The position numbers were made by a program, and so were the translations under genes. From the NCBI GenBank assembly GCA_017311315.1, contig CM029626.1:30012869-30076868 (forward strand): DNA of 64,000 bases, read 5' to 3'. Below, piece after piece: positions 56,482-64,000 of this stretch (the stretch's first letter is position 1; each line of letters opens with the position of its first letter). Source of the stretch: Dendrocalamus latiflorus. Its lineage: Eukaryota; Streptophyta; Magnoliopsida; Poales; Poaceae. Below the pieces are notes generated by a model. The model was not told where the DNA came from. It worked only from the letters and a program-made list of their open reading frames with translations, and did not search any database.

Positions 56482-56740
56482 AATCCATAAGCCACAGGTA
56501 TAATCCATAAGCCGAATCTAAAAATAACTGCCCTCTTCATTTCATGATAAGTCTGAACCCCTGTGCACATATACCAAGGAGGCTAATAACATTAGACCAC
56601 ACGTATTCTTGTTAAATGGTATACTAAGGTATTCCAAATAGGACCAAAGAATAAAAATACTGCAATAACGACGGTCGTGATTTCCTCAATGACTTACATT
56701 GTGGAACAACACATCCCAAACACAAAATGGAGTTAAACAG

Positions 56741-56816
<76 letters not shown>

Positions 56817-58524
56817 CGTTAAAATGGGGCACCAAACCTCTCTATTTTTGTATTACTTTTAGATACGTGTTAGTGCAATGTTATATATCCTTCTCCGTTT
56901 TGAGAGTAGAAATTCCGACATTGATCCTTCAATAAGAAAAAACAAAAAACCCTAATGAGAGAAGAATAAGATCGAAAAACAAACTTTCATGCACATCTTA
57001 ATTAGGTGGCCTACCGATAATCATAATGGTCTGGATCCTTCCCTAATAAAAGACAATAATTAATCTAAAAACCTCACATTGTATGAGTCGTTTTCATTTT
57101 CTCTATGTCTACAGTTTGTAAAAAGTTAGGTATATTTTCTCTCACAAAAAAAATTAGGTATCTTAAATATTACAATATCTTAGTTCAGAATTTTGGAGAA
57201 ATAGCCCTTTCCAGAAGGAATAAAAGAACTCCGGTGTTTTCCTCTCCTCGCCATCTTGGAAAAGAAAAGAAAAGAATCACTCTTGCTCTGTCCGATACGC
57301 GTGAGTGCTTGTTTTGCTTGGTTGATCCTTTTAATCTAACCAAAAAAATGATTTGTTCATCAGTGCAACATAGTGTCCTGTGTTTAATGGTATACAGATT
57401 TATGCAATGCAAGACGAGGGGTACAGCACGATGACGCTTCACAAAACGTACGTCTCCATCTCGCCCCTATATATACGAGATCAAGTTGTCGGGCATGCTT
57501 GTATTTGTACTGGACACTGGTTGATCTTGCTATTTCCTTCGTTTTTAGATTATTTTAGAATCTGTGTAGTTAATCTTTTAGAACTTTTTGACTGCTAATA
57601 TACATAAAAGTATTTATATTTATCGTTTAGAAATAATAATAGTATATTTATCATCACAAATACTTCCATATCATTGTACTTCCAAACATTTTTACAACCA
57701 AGCAATTAGAAAAAGTGATGATAAAAAATGTGTATTAAAAACGTGTCTATGTCTAAAATAAGAATTAAAAAGAATGATAGTATATATAGTTGAATTAGAA
57801 GCCGCTTGAAATGGCTTTGTTTTCTGGCTTCTGACTTACATAAGTTAGAACAGAATCAAACACTCGGCTTTTGAAAGCAACTTTTGCAATGTCTTGAACA
57901 TAATTTTAGAAATTGCCATTTATTTTCCCATGGGGAACACTATACCGGTCATGTAGATCTAGTTTTTTTTTGTCATTTCTCTTTTTTCCTCTTTTTCTGA
58001 TATATACTAATTACTTGTGTAATAATAAAATTGATTAGTTGTATAATCAAGTGACATGATAATTATTGTTAAGATTTACTTGTGTAATTATTGACATCAA
58101 ATAAACCATCATTTGCCTTAGAGGCAAATATTTGCCCAATCAGCTTAGCCAAAAACCAAAAGCTCTAGCCAAATCACATACCTTCCACTTTTAGTTGCTT
58201 CTTCTTTCAGCTGATACTTTTCTAAAGCCAAAAGCTCCAGCTAAAAATCACAAGCTCTTGCTGTCTCAAACATTGAGCATGTACAATGATGATACGTCAA
58301 CTGTATTAAGTCTTGCTACGTAGGACACAAGATGATGTGCAGGAGAAGAAAGGAGCATAAAGAATTAGGACATCACTCATGCAACAGTCGACTGTAACAT
58401 AAGAAACAAGACATATTGTTTCATACAGAAACTGTCTATAGAGATATATAAAAGGTAACATATTGTAAAAGCTATCTTTAATACCGTTTATAGATGATAT
58501 ATATAGAGTATTATAAATAGTAAT
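56482..58524. repeat. HyPRP downstream flank, copy C, with empty Pack-MULE site
   Basis: Nearly identical to 2360-2622 plus 4954-6662 of copy A, joined by an uninterrupted (AT)n tract (56746-56814) where copy A has the Pack-MULE. It ends in GTAAT (58520-58524), the left TSD of the next LTR. No gene is seen. Confidence 0.9.
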
Positions 58525-61500
58525 TGTAACATCCTAAAAATTTAAATTTAAAAAATGTGAAGCTTTTGAATTATTTTTGCAATATTTTCATTTTGAATTT
58601 GGAGTTTATGGTACTTTTCTGAAATTTGGTTGAGATTTCAATAAGTTAAAAAAATTCAGGAAAGAAACTAACACTAGTGATGCCATAAAAGGGGATATGC
58701 AAATAATGGAAACCCAAACGTTCAAAATTAAAATATGAAAATATGGTCCACAAAAGGGGGAAGAAACTTGAATTAAAATATAAGAATTTAATTTTTTTAA
58801 AAAAGTATTATAAAGGGCAACAAAAATAAATAAATAAAACATATGTAAATAGATATACAAAAAGGACTAGCATGGTAAAGAAAAGCATAAAAAAATGTGT
58901 ACATATTTGTATGCCAAAAACAGACATAAAGAAATATATTTATACTTGTACATATATGTAAAAATAAAATAGCAATAAAAAAAAGAAAGAGGGGGATGAA
59001 GCCAGGCCGGCCAAAACGACCCGGCCCAGCTCCACCTCTCCCCTCCCGCTTTCTTCCTCTGGCCAGCAGGCCCCACCTCCGCGCCAGCTCCTTCTCCCTC
59101 CTCCATTTTCTTGTGGTCGAGCGTTTGTCCGCGTCGCCTCCTCCTGGTGGCCATCATGCCCTGTGCCGCCCGGTCTCATCACGCACACGGCGCCTCCTCT
59201 CTGCCACTCCACGCATAGCGCAGGCCATCATACCGTAATCCTCTCGCAAGATTTTTCGCTCTGCCCCGCCGCCTGGCGCTGAAAAGACAGCACGTCCACC
59301 CCCACGTCGCCAGCCCAGCCCGCCGCCTAAAAAATCCGGTGAAGCTTCCGTTGGCGTCGCCATTCCACACTTGTCCTCCCCCCACAAAGAATCGACCTCT
59401 CGGCGCCTCTAACTCGCCGCCGGATTTCATCTCCTCCAACGCCGGCCGGTGGGGTAGCGGCCGACTGAAGCCTTCTCTGGTCAATTTCTTCGCGCCACAG
59501 CTTCACTGGGGCATCACGAACCCAACCCCGTCGTCGGCCAAGGTAATCGCCGCCGGAAAACCGTTGGTGCCGTGCGCCACCACCGCGCTACCCCGCCTCA
59601 CGCTGTCGGCCCACCTCGACTCCTCTTCGGCCCCGCCACTGCTACCAGTGAGTTCCCCCTACCCCCCTCCAGCCCTTGCCCACCTCAATTTTGCCCTCGT
59701 CCTCTCCAGCGCCAGTGCCCCATAGCTACCTCGTCGCCGGCCGCTCTCAGCGCCGCCGACACCTCCCGGCGCCATCCCGAACTGCAATACCTCCACCACT
59801 ATCTTCTCCACCTTCGGCGGAGCCCATTTTGCCGGCCTTCCCAGCCTCCCTGGCCACCCCTCGCCGGCGCCGCCGTAGCCCAGTTGCGCCGGCTGCCTCC
59901 TCTGTTCTGTCCCGATTCATGCCTCACCTTTTCCAATTTATGCCCCTCTTCTAGTCAAGAGACACCAGCCGCTCAGATGGTTAGCAGCGTCGATCGCTAA
60001 CACATAGAACCCCCGGGTCCCGAGTTCGAACTCAGACGGCCGCACCCTTTTCCCCCATTTTCATTTTATTTTTGTAGCCCATTTCAATTAAGAAAAATTA
60101 GGAAATAATAAAGGGAATGTAATTAAGGTATAAAATAAGGTTGTTTAAGATTTAATGCTTGATTATTTATGAGCTTAAATATTGATTGAGATCTAACTAC
60201 TAATTAAGGATATCAATAAAATATGGTTTTGCTTAAATGTCCAAATTTAATAAAAATCCTAAATAAGATACTTATACATATGTACACACACACACATATG
60301 TGTGTGTGTATGTATATATACACCCAAGTTAAATTTAAGGGGAATAAAATTGATAACTATAAAAGCAAGGTTTTATGTATATATACACCCACTTCGCTCT
60401 AACCACCTTGATTTTGACAACGCTCCATGCCCAATCAACCAACCTCAGACCACCTATCTTATCATAATAAAATTTTACTGAATTCAATTGGAGTTATTTG
60501 GATCTTTTGAGTTATTTGCTTTTGCTTGTGTTCAGTCGATAGCGCGAAATTAGAAAATGGAGTTCCGAAGATTCTAAGGGCTAATCGAGAGAAAGATCAA
60601 AGTAAAGACGAAGACCAGGGACTAAAGGACCATCGCATGAGACAACTTCGAGTGAGCTCAAGACCGCGGTAAGCCACGCAAGGCGAGTCAATACTTTGAT
60701 CATGTTGAACCTACGTTTTTTGCAAATTACTTTGGTTTTAATTATCAAATTGCATGCTATTATTTTATATGCAAATACATGTTTAATTTAAGATTATAGT
60801 TATATGCCCATTGTTTACCTTGAATACTATTATACCTCCTTTGGAATAATTGAATGTGTGAACATTGTCGCTCTAGCGAAACTATAATAGTAACCTTTCG
60901 AAAATAAGTCCCTAATTATACGCTATGCTTAGTACTGCATAGATATTCAGGGGCGCTGAAATGCCCCAAGCCTCATTATCATTTTTAAATCATGAGAAAC
61001 TGGTTTGGACAGTCATGGTGGGAATGACTGGTATATTTTGATATGATTATTTTATGCTCCCAAAAATCCCAACTTGCTTAAATATCTGAGCGGATGGTTT
61101 GGGGGATGGTATGTGGTGCAGTGGAAGCACAAAATTGTGGAGTGTGGTAGAACCGCTCAGGTACTCCTAAGGACCGAATCTTGTCATGACCTCCTGTGTA
61201 AAACAGTGCAACCACAAGTCTGCAAAGTGCAACTTGGCTAAGTAAATTTATCGAAACCCCCGGACTCATCTCACTGGTAGTGGATAGAAGTGGATACGCA
61301 AGGGCAAGAGAAGGCCTAAAGGGACACCGAGTGGAGGGTGAAGTTTCCCAGTCGTACTAGCGCTGAGGGGAGTGGAGTTCGAATAACGCTAGTAACCGTG
61401 GGGAGCATCCCGTGCATAGATGGGACCCACCGCAAGTGGAAAGTTTCCCATAAGGTGAGATGACAAAGGGGACTAGATACTTTGAAAAGTCACTATGATG

Positions 61501-63276
61501 GTCTGCTCAACCACACGACTAAGGAATCGTGTGGGGCAACGAGTTGATTGTCTCTTGTGGTGAAAGTGTACAAACTCTGCAGAGTCAAAACTATTCGAAT
61601 AGCCGTGCCCACGGTCAAGGGCGGACATGGGAACTTAACCAGATATAGTTCTATTTCAAAAACTTTGTGGGTGGGAATGACAAAGTGGAGGGCAGTGGAA
61701 AGCCCTGATTTGAGTTGTCCTGGGTGTCGTCCCAGTGGTACTGTAAGCGGCTATAACGCTGAAGGTTTAGCATATGGTGCAGGGACCATGTAATGGTGGA
61801 TGGAATCTGGATCACTATTATTATTGCATTCTCTACACATTATGTTTTTTTTCAAACTGCTAGGTCTCAGGAAATTTGTTTATGTATCATATTTCAAGAA
61901 TAAAATGTTTTCCCTTCTTACAAAATGAAAAGAAAATATAGGATGGAATATATAAAGTCATGAGTAAAGGAGATGGATATTTGTGGTAAAAACATAAAGA
62001 TATTGGTGGGCTCATGTCGATCATAAAAAGAAAATGATAGTATGGATACTGGGAGAAATAAATTGGTGGAGTCTAAATAAGTATGTAGGTTAGATAGATG
62101 ATTTAAATGATTTTTGGAGAAATAGGGAGTGTGAAAGTAATTGTTGGATTACAATACTGATAACTAATATAAATTCCTAGAAGATGATGGCAATAATGGG
62201 ATTAATAGGATTGGATCAAATACTAGATGGATGAATTGAATTTCTGGAAATATTGGAGGAATGATAACAATTGTTGGACTATAATATTGATCAATAATAT
62301 TATTGGTGGATGTATACTAGTGAGTTGTAGACTTGATCATTGATATTCATGGTGGATGTATACTAGTGAGTCGTAGACTTGATCATCGAAATTCTTGGTG
62401 GATGTGTACTAGTGAATTAGAAAGTAAGATTGATTATTGGAAGAACAAATTATGGAAGTGGATCAATAACAAAAGGATTGGATTGTTAGGATTGAGAATA
62501 CAAAAGATATTGGTGGATTAGTTAAATGATATTAGATAAATGATGTCACTAGCTATTTAGAGTTTTAGGCAGCAATTGATTGGTGGATTGTATAATTGAT
62601 GTTATCCGCTGTTTGGAGTTTTAGACATCACTGAATATAGAAAGTGTGAGTTCGGTGGATTAATTAAATAATGTCACTTGCTGTTTGGAGTCTTAGACAG
62701 TAATCAATTTGGAAAAAGTATATTTGGTGAACTAAGTCAATTATAGTAATCGCTAGGTGGAGTTTGGACAACAACAATAATACTATGATTAAATAATAGT
62801 AATGCTCCTAAAAAGCAACTTTTGGCAAATAAAATAACCCGAGCCTCTCCTTTGATAAGCCATGCATACTATTTATTTGCATTCTGTGTATTGGCTCGCG
62901 GAGCACGGTGGTTAGTGTGCTCACACTCGCTCTCATAACAAATTCAGAAGTAGGAATCAGATCACTACGCTTCGGCAATACTTTTGGGTTATGATGGAGG
63001 AGATGATGAAGTCGTTAAGGGCTAGGTTGCGAACCTCCAGTTGGCTGCCTGTGGGCATGTCCTGAAGGTCCCACCTGCGTGCTGTATTCTTCTGCTGCTG
63101 CAATTTAATGATTTCGGCCTAATCGGCCCATGAGTAAGTCTACTATTATATTTACGTTTCCGCATGATATGTACTATGATATTCAGAGCTGTAATATGTG
63201 ATCACTATCTACTGATCCACGGAATAGTGCGGTGGAATCACAGAGTAATCCAGATTGTAAAATCTGGGTCCTTACA
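58525..63276 (+). mobile_element. Solo LTR, 4.75 kb, TSD GTAAT
   Basis: It starts TGTAACATCCTAAAAATTT and ends AATCTGGGTCCTTACA, flanked by GTAAT (58520-58524 and 63277-63281). It holds a GC-rich section (59000-59960), a tRNA-like segment (about 59966-60050), the CTATTCGAATAGCCGTGCC motif (61591-61609) and long AT-rich tracts. No gag or pol is present. The first 1.85 kb match 6663-8170, but the rest differs from copies A and B. The 18-bp direct repeat TATGTATATATACACCCA (60309-60326, 60374-60391) marks the point of divergence. Confidence 0.85.
59966..60050 (+). ncRNA. tRNA-like (SINE-type) segment, copy C
   Basis: CGCTCAGATGGTTAG and CCCGAGTTCGAACTC at the same spacing as at 7736; here the B box is closer to the consensus GTTCGAA. 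Confidence 0.45.
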
Positions 63277-63329
63277 GTAATTATCTATACCATTGTATAT
63301 ACCCTTAATTACTGCGGTACAATCAATAA

Positions 63330-63698
63330 CACGGACCAATGGGACATGCACAGCCGGCCGAAAGAAACCTAGCTTTAAGAAACAAGTGCAGCAGAAGTGA
63401 GCACCTATTTTTCCTCTTTGCGATTAGCACAAGTGGGCAACTCGTCTTAGGTACGGCTTTCGTTGCAGCGCGCTTAATTGGCCAAAGCACTGCATGCATA
63501 CGTACTCTTTCGCTTCGTTGGTAAATAGATCGGCCGGAACAAATTAAAAGGAAGAAGAATCGTTGACAAAAAGAACAGATCTAATGGTGGTGGATGTATC
63601 AGGATGGGTGAAGCACGTACCTAATTACTTGGTCCTCTCGTAATATGTGTAACAATCCGGCTTAACCAAAGCTCAGAGTATCACCTATAACTATCATT
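63330..63698 (+). pseudogene. HyPRP promoter-only fragment
   Basis: Sequence 63330-63525 matches the region 29555-29765 upstream of the intact HyPRP (AACACGGACCAATGGGACAT, GATTAGCACAAGTGGGCAAC, CGCGCTTAATTGGCCA, TCTTTCGCTTCGTTGGT). It ends just before the CAAACCCTATCATTGG core promoter. No coding part follows; 63530-63698 is unassigned. Confidence 0.7.
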
Positions 63699-64000
63699 TA
63701 CTACTGCAAAAAAAGGTTATTATAAATAGTCAAAAACGTCATTACAGATGGTTTCATGAGCTATCTGAGTTTATGAGTCAGTAATGATATGAGGTCATCA
63801 CCGATGGTTTCTAAATTGTTTGTGATACAAACTATCATAGATGGTTATTAACTCATAACCGTCTGTGATAGTTGATTATCACAGACGGTTTCTAGTAGAA
63901 ACCGTCTGTGATATCTGATGTATCATAAATGCTTCCAACTACAAACTGTCTGTGATATTCAACTACCATAGGAGATTTGTCATTGAAACCGTCTGTGATA
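63699..64000 (+). mobile_element. CACTA-type terminus running off the window
   Basis: After TACTACTGCAAAAAAAGGTT (a one-base variant of a CACTA end) come at least seven direct and inverted copies of AACCGTCTGTGAT within 300 bp. Dense 10-13 bp subterminal repeats next to a CACTA-like tip are typical of En/Spm elements. The other end lies outside the window. Confidence 0.65.

Overview
This is repeat-dominated nuclear DNA from a plant, almost certainly a grass (Poaceae). The evidence is CACTA, hAT, Mutator-like, Tourist and long-LTR retroelements nested in grass style, GC-rich codons in the one good gene, TATAAATA promoters and AATAAA 3' signals. I cannot name the species. Only one locus looks like a working host gene: a hybrid proline-rich protein (HyPRP, eight-cysteine-motif family) at 29878-30351 (+).

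The window reads as a decayed tandem HyPRP cluster. Position 1 lies in the 3' end of an upstream copy. Further traces are an eight-cysteine-domain fragment (22237-22464), the intact gene (29878-30351), a 5' fragment with an intact promoter (51221-51439) and a promoter-only fragment (about 63330-63530). The same downstream flank follows these copies (1-155 and 1464-6662; 23055-25345; 30622-33136; 51419-52230; 56482-58524). Each flank carries a different set of insertions, so empty and filled sites can be compared inside one window.

Left third (1-22 kb): a 1.3-kb long-TIR element, a Tourist MITE, a Pack-MULE carrying MATE-transporter exons (2733-4867) inside an (AT)n tract, a rearranged long LTR (from 6663) split by a 5.25-kb CACTA element (10251-15503), a GCTCG-rich hAT element, and a wrecked LTR retroelement (16181-22114) that itself holds a 3.2-kb solo LTR (17148-20361). 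The CACTA carries an En/Spm transposase remnant, an ALY/REF-like 3' exon and a nested hAT.

Middle (23-39 kb): HyPRP flank, MITEs, a 2.7-kb Mutator-like element (26119-28851), the intact HyPRP gene, then a second copy of the left-third block (30622-36759). That copy lacks the Pack-MULE and the CACTA. A hAT element and a LINE RNase H tail follow.

Right (39.5-64 kb): an 11.3-kb LTR retroelement with 241-243 bp LTRs and a GATAC target duplication (39577-50868). It has gag and protease but no recognisable reverse transcriptase or integrase. It carries three satellite-like arrays (60, 53 and 65 bp units) and a four-exon antisense gene of the 'putative gypsy type transposon' type. After it come the truncated HyPRP, a second copy of the Mutator-like element (53065-55842), a third copy of the flank with an empty Pack-MULE site, a 4.75-kb solo LTR with GTAAT duplication (58525-63276) and the terminus of another CACTA element.
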